In this document: piece after piece, positions 18,365 through 27,290 of the stretch | Numbering within the stretch: position 1 is the first letter of the stretch | Layout of the letters: every line of letters begins with the position of its first letter | Assembly: GCA_910587485.1 (NCBI GenBank) | Contig: CAJUKN010000003.1 | Location: 7,147-71,146, forward strand | From: an uncultured Lachnospira sp. | GTDB lineage: Bacteria > Bacillota > Clostridia > Lachnospirales > Lachnospiraceae | DNA length: 64,000 bases | Direction of reading: 5' to 3' | Made by a program: the position numbers and the translations under genes | Notes under the pieces: generated by a model | Told to the model about the DNA's origin: nothing | Seen by the model: only the letters and a program-made list of their open reading frames with translations | Database searches by the model: none

Positions 18365-18416
18365 GATAGATTCAATATAGTAGATTGAATAATATTGTTA
18401 AATATGTTAAAATAAC
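18365..18416 (+). other. Two adjacent stem-loops before the PAS kinase gene
   Basis: ATTCAAT/ATTGAAT and AATATTGTTA/TAACAATATT form two consecutive perfect hairpins about 45 bases before the kinase start. They may be part of a leader or only AT-rich chance structure; the second, with ten pairs, is the stronger. Confidence 0.35.
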
Positions 18417-18460
18417 AATATTCTATATGGATTTTTAAAGTGCAGAGGAGGCTTAGTCCG

Positions 18461-19900
18461 ATGGAAAAAAATCAAGTAAATTCAATCGTAACAGAGCAAA
18501 CTATGGAGATTGTAATTACTTTTAATGAACAGGGAAAGATATTGTTTAGCAATCATTCAGCCAGAGAAAAACTTGGATATAGTGAAGATGAATTTTTAGA
18601 ATGTAATATGACATGGATTTTCTGGCGAGAATTTAGACAAGATAATGGAACATTTGATTCTTTTGATATTGCAAGGCTTATTGATGTAAAAGAAACGATT
18701 GTATATCGAAAAAATAGTACATGTTTTCCAGTATCGCTCCGTTTTTTTCCTGTGATAAATGGGTGTTATTGTCTTTTAGCAGAAGATATTACTTGGCGTA
18801 AAAATATGGATATGCGGGTAAGACAGCTTAAAGAAGAAGAAAAAATGAATAAACAGGTGAGAAATGAATTTACAGCAAATGTCACACATGAGTTAAGAAC
18901 ACCAGTCAATGGTATTCGAGGTCATGTAACAACCTTGCTTGAAGTTGTAAAAGATGAACAGCAAAGAAGAACATTAGAAATTATTATTTATTGTTGTAAT
19001 AACATGTCGGCAATTATTAATAATATTCTGGATTTTTCTAAAATGGAAGCTGGTAAATTTAGTATTGAAGCTACTGAATTTGATTTTTATAATATGATGG
19101 ACCAAGTGATTGCCACACATATGGCAGAGATTAATAAAAAAGAACTTCAAATTAATATATACATAGATAAAAATATCCCTCAATCGGTTATTGGGGACAG
19201 TTTGCGCATCAGTCAGATATTGAATAATTTGCTTTCTAATGCTATAAAATTTACACTGATGGGAGGCATCAGTATTGATGTCAGCAAAACTTCACAGATA
19301 AATGACCAAATAGAGATATTTTTTATGGTACGTGATACAGGTATTGGAATATCAAAAGATGAACAAGATAAACTTTTTCAAAGTTTTAAACAAGCCGATG
19401 CTTCTATTACAAGACGTTTTGGTGGAACAGGTTTGGGGCTTTCTATAACAAAACAGCTTGTTGAAATGATGGGTGGTACGATTCATGTAGAGAGTGAAAA
19501 AGGCAATGGCAGTTGTTTTTCTTTTAATCTTAAACTTCGTGTTAATCAAACTGTTGAAGAAAGCAAAGATTTAAGTGAAGTCTTTAAAAGATGGGAACAT
19601 ATCACAACAAATAGGGAAAATGATGGTAAAGAACAGTTTTTTGAATTTGGTACAACAAATAATAAAGCTGAATTAAAGAAAAGAATGGAAAAATTGATTC
19701 TTTCTATAGAATTAGGCTCTTGGGAAAAGGCTGAAAATTTAGGAGAAACGATAAAGGCTTTGACAGAAAAAGCAGATAGTGATGTAAGGAGGGCGGTATT
19801 GCGATTAGGGATGGCTATCAGAAAAGAAAATTATGAAAAAAGCATAGAAGCTTACGAAAATGTAAAGCGTATCTTATCAGATACGTTGGAAGAGTCGTGA
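18461..19900 (+). CDS. PAS-domain sensor histidine kinase
   Basis: A 479-residue soluble kinase; ATG at 18461 follows AGAGGAGG by 9 bases, so the GTG seven codons earlier is rejected. Residues about 8-120 are a PAS domain (FNEQGKILFSNHSAREKLGY). H143 in VTHELRTPVNGIRGH is the phospho-acceptor. The ATPase domain shows NLLSNAIKFT, DTGIGISKDEQDKLFQSFKQ and GGTGLGLSITKQLV. The last 100 residues form a helical region resembling a histidine-phosphotransfer-like tail (EKLILSIELGSWEKAENLGETIK), but I see no convincing acceptor histidine. No membrane segment is present. It is followed 18 bases later by a receiver-HD-GYP protein, the likely phosphoryl partner. Confidence 0.9.
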   Translation: MEKNQVNSIVTEQTMEIVITFNEQGKILFSNHSAREKLGYSEDEFLECNMTWIFWREFRQDNGTFDSFDIARLIDVKETIVYRKNSTCFPVSLRFFPVINGCYCLLAEDITWRKNMDMRVRQLKEEEKMNKQVRNEFTANVTHELRTPVNGIRGHVTTLLEVVKDEQQRRTLEIIIYCCNNMSAIINNILDFSKMEAGKFSIEATEFDFYNMMDQVIATHMAEINKKELQINIYIDKNIPQSVIGDSLRISQILNNLLSNAIKFTLMGGISIDVSKTSQINDQIEIFFMVRDTGIGISKDEQDKLFQSFKQADASITRRFGGTGLGLSITKQLVEMMGGTIHVESEKGNGSCFSFNLKLRVNQTVEESKDLSEVFKRWEHITTNRENDGKEQFFEFGTTNNKAELKKRMEKLILSIELGSWEKAENLGETIKALTEKADSDVRRAVLRLGMAIRKENYEKSIEAYENVKRILSDTLEES

Positions 19901-19918
19901 GAGGAGGTATTTATTTAA

Positions 19919-21001
19919 GTGGAAAGCAATAAAGAGAAGCCGAAAATATTAATAGTTGATGATATCAGCATTAATGTTGAATTGATGCAAGATATTATTG
20001 AGTCAGAGGGGTATGAGGCTCTTTGTGCATTAAGTGTTCAAGAGGCGTTGGATATTATGAATGAGACTATGCCGCAGCTTATTTTGTCTGATTTTTCTAT
20101 GCCCGGTATGAATGGTTTGGAATTTTGTAAGCTGTTAAAGAGCAATCAGCGGACAAGGAATATTCCTTTTATTTTTATTACAGTTGCAAATTCTCGTGAG
20201 GAAAAGGAACAAGCATTTTATGCAGGTGCAGCGGACTTTATTCCAAAACCTTTTGAACCTGTGGAAGTCATTATGAGAGTGAATAATCAATTAGCCAATT
20301 ATTATACTAAATTGGAAATGGAAGACTATAATAGAATGATATATAAAATGATGACAGAGCAGAAAAAGCATATTGAAAAAGAGCGAGAAAATGTATTATT
20401 GGCGCTTGCAAAGGTGCTAGAAAAAAGAGATGTGCATAAGACGAGTTATCTTGAACGAGTAGGACATAATTGTAGTCTTTTAGCTCAAAGTTTACAGCTT
20501 ATTCCTCAATATGAAACTTTTGTTACAGATAATTTTATAGAGACTATTGGAGTCGCATCAAGACTTCACGATATAGGAACAATTCTTGTATCCGATTCAT
20601 TGCTTTTTAGTGAAAATTTATCAGAAGAAGAACAATTGGATATAATTAGGCTTCATACAGAAGAAGGTGCTAAAATTTTAGAAGAAATAGACCGAGAAAA
20701 TAATCAGAGTAATCTATTAGATATGGCCATTCGTATAGCTAGGTATCATCATGCAAATTGGGATGGAACAGGGTATCCTAAACATCTTAAAGGAGATGAT
20801 ATTCCATTAGAAGCAAGAATTACAGCAATAGTAAATGATTTTGATTTAATGTTGTGCAAGCAGTGTGATAATAAGAAAAATTTGATTAATGAGAGTCTTA
20901 AAAAGATTAATGAAAGAAGTGGGACAGTTTATGACCCACATATTGTTGAAGTATTTAATAAAGTTTTTAAGCAATTAATGACAGAATCAAAAATAGACTA
21001 A
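19919..21001 (+). CDS. Response regulator with HD-GYP cyclic-di-GMP phosphodiesterase domain
   Basis: A 360-residue two-domain protein with a GTG start 11 bases after GAGGAGG. Residues 1-125 are a receiver domain with D58 in LSDFSMPGMNG and lysine in FIPKPFEP. A coiled linker (about 135-165) leads to an HD-GYP domain (residues about 165-355). H217-D218 in RLHDIGT and HHANWDGTGYP around residue 276 are the metal-binding and GYP signatures. HD-GYP domains hydrolyse cyclic-di-GMP (some act on related dinucleotides). The order kinase, HD-GYP receiver, GGDEF protein suggests phosphorylation controls cyclic-di-GMP breakdown opposite the cyclase next door. Confidence 0.93.
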   Translation: MESNKEKPKILIVDDISINVELMQDIIESEGYEALCALSVQEALDIMNETMPQLILSDFSMPGMNGLEFCKLLKSNQRTRNIPFIFITVANSREEKEQAFYAGAADFIPKPFEPVEVIMRVNNQLANYYTKLEMEDYNRMIYKMMTEQKKHIEKERENVLLALAKVLEKRDVHKTSYLERVGHNCSLLAQSLQLIPQYETFVTDNFIETIGVASRLHDIGTILVSDSLLFSENLSEEEQLDIIRLHTEEGAKILEEIDRENNQSNLLDMAIRIARYHHANWDGTGYPKHLKGDDIPLEARITAIVNDFDLMLCKQCDNKKNLINESLKKINERSGTVYDPHIVEVFNKVFKQLMTESKID

Positions 21002-21040
21002 AGAAAAAGCATTATCTATGGAAAGGCATGGTCATTAAAC

Positions 21041-22663
21041 ATGGAAAAAAGAACCACAAGGATTTACATAACAATTTTTATTCTGACACTTATTAGTATT
21101 TCTTTTGCGTTGTCATTTCTTAACGCAGATGTTTATAACAGAACAGAAATTCAAGTAGCTGAATTGTGGAATAATAAAATGGAGCAGTTTAGAGAAGGTG
21201 ACAGTTTTATTTATAAAACGGTTTTGCCCATAGATGATATCAATAATAAAGTGATAGGTTATGATTCAGCGCATATGCAAATTGAAGTGACAATTGATAA
21301 AAATCCAGTTTATTCACTTTCTGCAATGGGTAGTTATTTATTAAAGACACCGGGATATTATTGGAATTTTATTTCATTTACACAAGCTGATGAGGGAAAA
21401 GAGATTGTATTTCGTGTTACACCTGTTTATAAGGACAGCAAACCAAAAGGGAATTTTTATTTTGGTACACGAAGTTCAGTAGAACATTTGATTGTTAAAG
21501 AGCATTTGCCACGTTTTATTATTGCTGTGGCGATTCTTTTAATTGGAATCATATTGTTTTTTTATGTGGTGTTTATATTAAAAAAAGTACAACAAAAAGA
21601 ACCGTTGTTTCACTTTACATTATTTGCGATTATGCTTGGTATATGGTATATAAGTGAAACTCAATTATTAGAAATGTTCCTTCCTTGTAATGTTGGACTT
21701 TTATATATAGACCATATGATGCTAATGATAATGCCAATACCATTTTTGTTGTTTCTACAACAGATTTATCAATCAAAAAATCATCGCCTATGGAGTTTTA
21801 TTTGTTATGCAAATTGTATAATTGTCGGCTTAAGAATACTATTGCAATTATTTGATGCTGCTGATTTGCGTGAAACCCTTTGGCTTACACATGTTATGAT
21901 TGGAGTGTCTATTGCAGTAGTTGTTTTTTTTAGTATTTATGAGATAGTAAAATACAAATTAACAGGACAGATAAAATTAAATATTTCTTGTGTATTGATT
22001 ATTTTGGTGACAATTGTGCTGGAGCTTTTAGAATATCGTATCAATAATAAAAGCACGCCATATGGAAGTTTGGGGTTTCTGTTTTATATTGTTGTTATGG
22101 CGATTGAGTCTGTACGCAATTCGCGTAAGGTAATAGAACAGGCAAAAGAAAGTGAATTATATCGAAAACTTGCATTTACAGATGAGCTGACAAAATTATA
22201 TAACCGTACTGCTTTTAATAAAGATATGAATGAGCGATTTATGAAGGTAGAGATAGAATATAAAGTTATTCCTACAGTTCTTTTTATGTTTGACTTAAAT
22301 GATTTAAAAAAGTGTAATGATAATTTTGGTCATGAATATGGGGATTGTTATATTACAATGGTTTCTAATGTTATTAAAGAAGTCTTTGGTACAGACGGAA
22401 AGTGTTATCGAATAGGCGGCGATGAATTTTGTTCAATTATGGATTATACATCACAAGAGGATATTGAAACCAAATATAATCGTTTTGTTAAAGAGATAGA
22501 AAAAAAGAATGAACAAGAATTTGTAGTGCCTGTCAGTGTAGCGGTGGGATATGCCATATATGACCCCAATATTGATAAGTCACTGGAAGAAACTTTAAAA
22601 CGAGCCGATGCAATGATGTATCAAAACAAGCAAAAAATAAAACAGATTTATAAAAATAAATAG
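21041..22663 (+). CDS. Membrane diguanylate cyclase with 7TM-DISM-like sensor
   Basis: A 540-residue protein. After a first helix (residues 8-27), an extracytoplasmic domain (about 30-155) precedes seven predicted helices (about 160-360), the 7TMR-DISM layout. Residues about 375-535 are a GGDEF domain: FTDELTKLYNRTAF, FDLNDLKKCNDNFGHEYGD and the intact RIGGDEFC (residues 457-464). The RxxD inhibitory site is not present at its usual place. It should make cyclic-di-GMP in response to an external ligand. Next to a HD-GYP phosphodiesterase, it forms the synthetic half of the local circuit. Confidence 0.92.
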   Translation: MEKRTTRIYITIFILTLISISFALSFLNADVYNRTEIQVAELWNNKMEQFREGDSFIYKTVLPIDDINNKVIGYDSAHMQIEVTIDKNPVYSLSAMGSYLLKTPGYYWNFISFTQADEGKEIVFRVTPVYKDSKPKGNFYFGTRSSVEHLIVKEHLPRFIIAVAILLIGIILFFYVVFILKKVQQKEPLFHFTLFAIMLGIWYISETQLLEMFLPCNVGLLYIDHMMLMIMPIPFLLFLQQIYQSKNHRLWSFICYANCIIVGLRILLQLFDAADLRETLWLTHVMIGVSIAVVVFFSIYEIVKYKLTGQIKLNISCVLIILVTIVLELLEYRINNKSTPYGSLGFLFYIVVMAIESVRNSRKVIEQAKESELYRKLAFTDELTKLYNRTAFNKDMNERFMKVEIEYKVIPTVLFMFDLNDLKKCNDNFGHEYGDCYITMVSNVIKEVFGTDGKCYRIGGDEFCSIMDYTSQEDIETKYNRFVKEIEKKNEQEFVVPVSVAVGYAIYDPNIDKSLEETLKRADAMMYQNKQKIKQIYKNK

Positions 22664-22693
22664 TAAAGGGTTACTTTTAGGAAGGGGAATAAA

Positions 22694-24328
22694 ATGCCTG
22701 TTATAGAATATCTTGAGAGAAATGCAAAGCTTTACCCAGATGAGATAGCTTTAGTAGAGTTAAATCCAGACGAAAGAGACAATCGTCGAATGACATGGAA
22801 AGAGTTTGATTTAATTGAGCCAGAACGATTTAAGCCATATCGTAGACAAATTAGCTGGAGTGTGTTTAATGAAAAAGCAAACCGTTTTGCCAATATGTTA
22901 TTGGGGCGTGGAATTAAAAAAGGTGATAAAGTTGCTATTCTTATGCACAATTGTCTTGAGTGGCTGCCTATATATTTTGGCGTATTAAAGACAGGTGCTA
23001 TAGCAGTGCCATTTAATTTCCGATATGATGCAGACGAGATATTGTATTGTGCAGAACTGGCAGAGGTTGATATTATTGTATTTGGTTCTGCATTTATAGG
23101 AAGAATAGAGACGTATGCAGATAAACTTTCTAAAGGAAGACTGTTGATATATTTTGGTGATAGCTGTCCAAGTTTTGCTGAAAGTTATCATGCGTTAGTT
23201 GCAGATTGTTCTAGTAAATCGCCAGATATTGTTATCACAGAAGACGATTATGGTGCTATTTATTTTTCATCAGGCACAACAGGCTTTCCCAAAGCTATTT
23301 TACATAAGCATCAAAGCCTTACACAGGCAGCACAGATGGAGCAGATACATCACAACACAGGGAGAGAGGATGTATTTTTATGTATACCACCATTATATCA
23401 TACAGGTGCTAAGTTTCATTGGATGGGAAGCCTTGTTGCGGGAAGTAAGGCAGTACTTTTAAAGGGGACAAAACCAGAAACCATTTTATCTGCTATCTCT
23501 TCTGAAAAATGCACTATTGTATGGCTGTTAGTGCCATGGGCGCAAGATATTTTGGATGCCTTAGAGTGTGGGAAAATAAAAATTTCAGATTATGAATTGA
23601 ATCAGTGGCGTCTTATGCATATTGGCGCACAGCCAGTACCCCCATCACTTATTAAGAGATGGAAAGAGTATTTTCCAAATCATAGTTATGATACAAATTA
23701 TGGTTTATCAGAATCAACAGGACCGGGCTGTGTACATCTTGGCATGGAAAATATACATAAGGTAGGTGCAATAGGTGTTCCGGGTTATCGTTGGATTTGT
23801 AAGATTGTTGATGAAAACGATAACGAAGTAAAACAGGGTGAAGTTGGCGAATTGTGTGTAAAAGGACCGGGCGTTATGACCTGTTATTATCGTAATGAGG
23901 AAGCTACAAAGGAATCACTTAAAAATGGTTGGCTCTACACTGGCGATATGGCTATGCAGGATGAAGATGGTTTTTATTTTTTGGTAGACCGAAAAAAAGA
24001 TGTCATTGTCAGTGGCGGCGAAAATCTATATCCAGTGCAGATAGAAGATTTCCTAAGACGTTATGATAAAATAAAAGATGTGGCGGTTATAGGACTTCCT
24101 GACAGGCGTCTTGGTGAAAAGGCGGCGGCAGTTATAGAACTTAAAGACAATATTGTGTGTACACAGGAAGAAATTGAGCAATTTTGCAATCAACTTCCTC
24201 GATATAAGCGACCAAAGGAAATTATATTTGCTGAGATTCCAAGAAACGCTACAGGTAAGATTGAAAAACCAAAACTTCGTGAACGTTATGGTGCTGCTCG
24301 ACTTGTGGAGAAAGAAAATAAGGCATAA
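22694..24328 (+). CDS. AMP-forming acyl-CoA synthetase family protein
   Basis: A 544-residue class I adenylate-forming enzyme. The P-loop is YFSSGTTGFPKA (around residue 190), the A4/A5 region NYGLSESTG (around 334), the adenylate motif GWLYTGDMA (around 413) and hinge DRKKDVIVSGGENLYP (around 429). The catalytic-lysine region is RNATGKIEKPKL near the C-terminus. Members activate a carboxylic acid (fatty, aromatic or dicarboxylic) with ATP and CoA. A long insert at residues 25-50 differs from the commonest fatty acyl-CoA ligases. The gene is in the same direction as the cyclic-di-GMP genes, 30 bases after the cyclase, and is tail-to-tail with the amidohydrolase with a two-base gap. Substrate is unknown. 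Confidence 0.88.
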   Translation: MPVIEYLERNAKLYPDEIALVELNPDERDNRRMTWKEFDLIEPERFKPYRRQISWSVFNEKANRFANMLLGRGIKKGDKVAILMHNCLEWLPIYFGVLKTGAIAVPFNFRYDADEILYCAELAEVDIIVFGSAFIGRIETYADKLSKGRLLIYFGDSCPSFAESYHALVADCSSKSPDIVITEDDYGAIYFSSGTTGFPKAILHKHQSLTQAAQMEQIHHNTGREDVFLCIPPLYHTGAKFHWMGSLVAGSKAVLLKGTKPETILSAISSEKCTIVWLLVPWAQDILDALECGKIKISDYELNQWRLMHIGAQPVPPSLIKRWKEYFPNHSYDTNYGLSESTGPGCVHLGMENIHKVGAIGVPGYRWICKIVDENDNEVKQGEVGELCVKGPGVMTCYYRNEEATKESLKNGWLYTGDMAMQDEDGFYFLVDRKKDVIVSGGENLYPVQIEDFLRRYDKIKDVAVIGLPDRRLGEKAAAVIELKDNIVCTQEEIEQFCNQLPRYKRPKEIIFAEIPRNATGKIEKPKLRERYGAARLVEKENKA

Positions 24329-24330
24329 AT

Positions 24331-25179
24331 TTATAATTTTAACAATTTAGCAGCATTATCACCAAGTATTGCTGTGGTATCTTTATCTGAAAGACCACTG
24401 TCTTTTATAAATTGAATAACATTTTTTTGAGAATCCCAAGGGCAATCTGTACCAAACAGTATCTTTGAAGCCCCATGTTTTTTAACAAATCGTAAAAAAC
24501 GTTCTCTTGATAATGGAGGTGCTTCTTCTGGTTGACGTTTTGTATTTGGAGCAGGTTTTAATCGAAGAAGTGAAAGCGCTGTGTCAAAATAGACATCTCG
24601 TCCAAGAAGAGTACCTTCCACTTGTGAAGAGCATCCCCAACCACCCATATGAGCCAATATCATATTTTTTGGCTGAAGGGTGTCTAACATAGTTAGGATA
24701 TGTGATATATTGGCATAATTATACAGAGGAATCGTGATATCATATCCAGCATGAATCAAAATAATCATATCATTTTCACAAGCACATTCTATGATATGAA
24801 GATATTTTATATCATCAATATATGTTTTTTGAAAAATAGGATGTAGCTTAATTCCTTTTATGCCTTTATGGGCAAGGTCTTTAATAATCTTTCTAGGATT
24901 TTCATTGTCAGGGTGTATTCCACCAAAAGAAATTAATCCTGTTTCTTTAGAAAATTCATTAATAGCAATGGCATTTTGATTAATATTTTCTGTTTGAGTT
25001 GGTTTTGTGACTACTGGTAATAAAATAGAGTAATCAACTTGGGACTCATTCATAGAGGATATAAGGCTGTCATTTGTTCCTTTTATATAATTTTTAATTC
25101 GTCCATTATGACCAAGTGTATAAATGGCTCTATCTGCCAAAAACGAAGGAAATGTATGTGTATGAAAATCAATAATCAT
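24331..25179 (-). CDS. Amidohydrolase family (amidohydrolase-2) metal hydrolase
   Basis: A 282-residue TIM-barrel hydrolase. The start at 25179 follows GAGG by six bases; four extra upstream codons are unlikely. Metal ligands are H and H in DFHTHTFP (residue about 5), a lysine-rich strand GIKLHPIF, H in ILIHAG, H in LAHMGGWG and D in FGTDCPWD. This is the decarboxylase/hydrolase-type pattern of the amidohydrolase-2 family, which acts on small cyclic or aromatic carboxylates. It is divergent from the STM4015-type operon, sharing a 188-base promoter region, but no functional link is evident. Confidence 0.88.
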   Translation of the reverse strand: MIIDFHTHTFPSFLADRAIYTLGHNGRIKNYIKGTNDSLISSMNESQVDYSILLPVVTKPTQTENINQNAIAINEFSKETGLISFGGIHPDNENPRKIIKDLAHKGIKGIKLHPIFQKTYIDDIKYLHIIECACENDMIILIHAGYDITIPLYNYANISHILTMLDTLQPKNMILAHMGGWGCSSQVEGTLLGRDVYFDTALSLLRLKPAPNTKRQPEEAPPLSRERFLRFVKKHGASKILFGTDCPWDSQKNVIQFIKDSGLSDKDTTAILGDNAAKLLKL

Positions 25180-25291
25180 GGTAATCCTCATTTCTATAGT
25201 TATCTTTGTTTTTTATATTAAAAGTTTTTAAATAATTTTGTATAATATAACATAGGTTGCCCAAATTTTCCATTAAATAATTTGCCAAGTA

Positions 25292-25320
25292 TTGTTAAAA
25301 CAAAACATATGTGCTATAAT
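25292..25320 (+). promoter_or_regulatory. Promoter of the STM4015-STM4011-like operon
   Basis: TTGTTA (25292-25297), a 17-base spacer and perfect TATAAT (25315-25320), 47 bases before the first start codon. This is the only strong promoter upstream of the five overlapping genes. Confidence 0.7.
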
Positions 25321-25334
25321 TGCTTCATTATAGT

Positions 25335-25368
25335 AAAGGAGAAAGAACTGCGTGACAGTTCTAAATCG
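25335..25368 (+). promoter_or_regulatory. Ribosome site with an internal hairpin spacer
   Basis: AAAGGAG (25335-25341) lies 26 bases before the GTG start, too far for normal use. The intervening AGAACTG-CGTGA-CAGTTCT (25344-25362) is a perfect seven-pair hairpin. When folded it leaves seven unpaired spacer bases, the optimal distance. This geometry decides in favour of GTG at 25368 as the start and suggests structure-dependent translation. Confidence 0.6.
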
Positions 25369-26231
25369 TGAGTATGGGGAAAAGTAAAAAGTATCTTTAT
25401 GATTGGGATGATTGTAATGATGATGGCAAATGTCCAGATACCATGATAGGAGAAATTCTTGCAGACAGTGAATTTCCTGATTTGGAAGAATTGATTATCG
25501 GCTGTTGGGGTTATGAAGGCGATGATTGTCAGGAAATTATTGATGGCATTGTTGAAAATGCAGATAAATTTAGTCATATTACAAAGTTGTTTGTTGGAGA
25601 TATGACTTATGAAGAATGCGAAGTGTCTTGGATTGAACAGGGAAATTACAGCAAACTTTGGGCAGCTATGCCACAGTTAACAGAATTGACAATAAAAGGA
25701 AGCACAAATTTAATACTAGGCGATATACAGCATGAAAATTTACGGTCATTGACAATTATTTGCGGTGGACTTGGCAAGAACGTTATTGAGGAAATTCAAA
25801 AAGCAAAATTGCCTAATTTAAAGAAGCTTTTATTATATATAGGTGTTGAAAATTATGGATTTGACGGCGATGCAAAAACGATTAAAAATTTATTGAAAAA
25901 ATCCGATTTTCCAAACTTAAGCTATCTTGGGATTACAGACAGTGAAATTCAAGATGAATTGACACAAGTGGTTCTTGACAGTAAATATATGAGTCAGATT
26001 AAGACGTTGGATTTGTCTAACGGCACATTATCTGATAAAGGAGGAACTCTTTTATTAGAGAAGATTCCACAGTTTCCAAATATTAAAAAACTAGATTTAC
26101 ATTTTCATTATTTATCAAGTAAAATGATGAAAAAATTGAAAGAACTGCCAGTTGTTATAGACCTGTCTGAGCAGGAGGTAGCCGAAGAATGGAACGGAGA
26201 AATCTGGATGAATGCGATGCTGACAGAATAA
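25368..26231 (+). CDS. STM4015 family leucine-rich-repeat-like protein
   Basis: A 287-residue protein, start GTG at 25368 (ATG two codons later is the alternative). It has repeated leucine-rich segments (FPDLEELIIG, MPQLTELTIKG, HENLRSLTIICG, LPNLKKLLLYIG, FPNLSYLGITD, IKTLDLSNGTLSD, FPNIKKLDLHF), giving seven or so repeats of about 25 residues. It begins the operon and overlaps the next gene by 43 bases. It matches the STM4015 family, always found with STM4011-4014 relatives; neither the family nor the cluster has a known function. Leucine-rich repeats suggest a protein- or peptide-binding role, perhaps presenting a substrate to the modifying enzymes that follow; that is inference. Confidence 0.85.
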   Translation: MSMGKSKKYLYDWDDCNDDGKCPDTMIGEILADSEFPDLEELIIGCWGYEGDDCQEIIDGIVENADKFSHITKLFVGDMTYEECEVSWIEQGNYSKLWAAMPQLTELTIKGSTNLILGDIQHENLRSLTIICGGLGKNVIEEIQKAKLPNLKKLLLYIGVENYGFDGDAKTIKNLLKKSDFPNLSYLGITDSEIQDELTQVVLDSKYMSQIKTLDLSNGTLSDKGGTLLLEKIPQFPNIKKLDLHFHYLSSKMMKKLKELPVVIDLSEQEVAEEWNGEIWMNAMLTE

Positions 26232-27271
26232 GAAAGATTTTGCTGCTTGGTGTAGAAGGTGAAAAAAGAAAGACTTACTTTGAGAAAGCTGTCTATGAGG
26301 CAGAGATTGATTATGAATTTTGTGATTGGAACGATTTTTTGATTTTGGAGCAAAGGGAAGATTTAAAACACTGCATTATTAAAATTGATGCGCCAAAATG
26401 GGACAGCTTTATCTTAAATGATTTAGATAAACTTACTAATCAGTATAAAAAAGCATTGCTTGCTTTGGCAAAACAGCCTTTTGGCGCATATTTCAATCAC
26501 CCTATTGACATTTTAGAATTATTGGATAAAAGAAAATGCAAACAAAAGTTAATACAAAATGGTATTCCAGTTACAGAACCTATTTTTAATTCGTTTTCAC
26601 AAAGCGATGAACTTTTAAGTTTTATGAGGGAAAATCAGTTGAGACAGGTTTTTGTAAAACCAGTTACTGGTTCTGGAGCTGCTGGCGTGTCGGCTCTGCG
26701 TTTTGCACCAACAAAAAACAAGATTGTTTTATATACATGTGCGCAGTTATTAGAAAACAAACTTATCAATACAAAAAGGATGCATCGACTAGAACAAGAT
26801 AAAGCAGTTAAATTTTTAGATGCGCTTTTAAAGTTGGATTGTATTGTAGAAAAATGGCATAAAAAATCCAGTTGTCAAAGCAGGGATAATGATTATTTCG
26901 ACAATAATTATTATTTCGATTTGCGTGTGATTGTTCAAGATGGAACGATTGATTATATCTTGCCAAGATTATCCAAAGGACCGATAACAAATTTACATTT
27001 GAATAATTTATCAATTCATTTTAATGAATTAAATTTAAAACCATCTATTGTTGATAAACTTTGTGATGTCTGTATCAAGGCAACGGCATGTTATCCAAGA
27101 TTAAACAGTATAGGGCTTGATGTTTTATTAGAAAAAGACAGCGAAAAGCCCTATATTATTGAGATGAACTCACAAGGTGATTTGATGCACAAAGATGTAT
27201 ATGGTAGCAATACAATTTATAGAAGACAAATTGAAATTATAAAAAATATAATGTTAAATGGATATATTTAA
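26189..27271 (+). CDS. STM4014 family ATP-grasp-like protein
   Basis: A 360-residue protein with an AGGAGG site ten bases upstream inside the preceding gene. Its middle and C-terminal regions look like an ATP-grasp ligase: VFVKPVTGSGAAGVSALRF (residues about 150-168) as the glycine-rich nucleotide loop, a strand with YFDLRVIVQDG around 245, and YIIEMNSQGDLM near residue 330 with the Glu-x-Asn pair that binds magnesium. ATP-grasp enzymes join a carboxylate to an amine or thiol through an acyl phosphate. STM4014 relatives have been seen only in this gene cluster. The predicted role is ligation or activation on the same substrate handled by the radical SAM proteins. Confidence 0.82.
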   Translation: MERRNLDECDADRIRKILLLGVEGEKRKTYFEKAVYEAEIDYEFCDWNDFLILEQREDLKHCIIKIDAPKWDSFILNDLDKLTNQYKKALLALAKQPFGAYFNHPIDILELLDKRKCKQKLIQNGIPVTEPIFNSFSQSDELLSFMRENQLRQVFVKPVTGSGAAGVSALRFAPTKNKIVLYTCAQLLENKLINTKRMHRLEQDKAVKFLDALLKLDCIVEKWHKKSSCQSRDNDYFDNNYYFDLRVIVQDGTIDYILPRLSKGPITNLHLNNLSIHFNELNLKPSIVDKLCDVCIKATACYPRLNSIGLDVLLEKDSEKPYIIEMNSQGDLMHKDVYGSNTIYRRQIEIIKNIMLNGYI

Positions 27272-27290
27272 GGAAAGGACAGAAAATATA

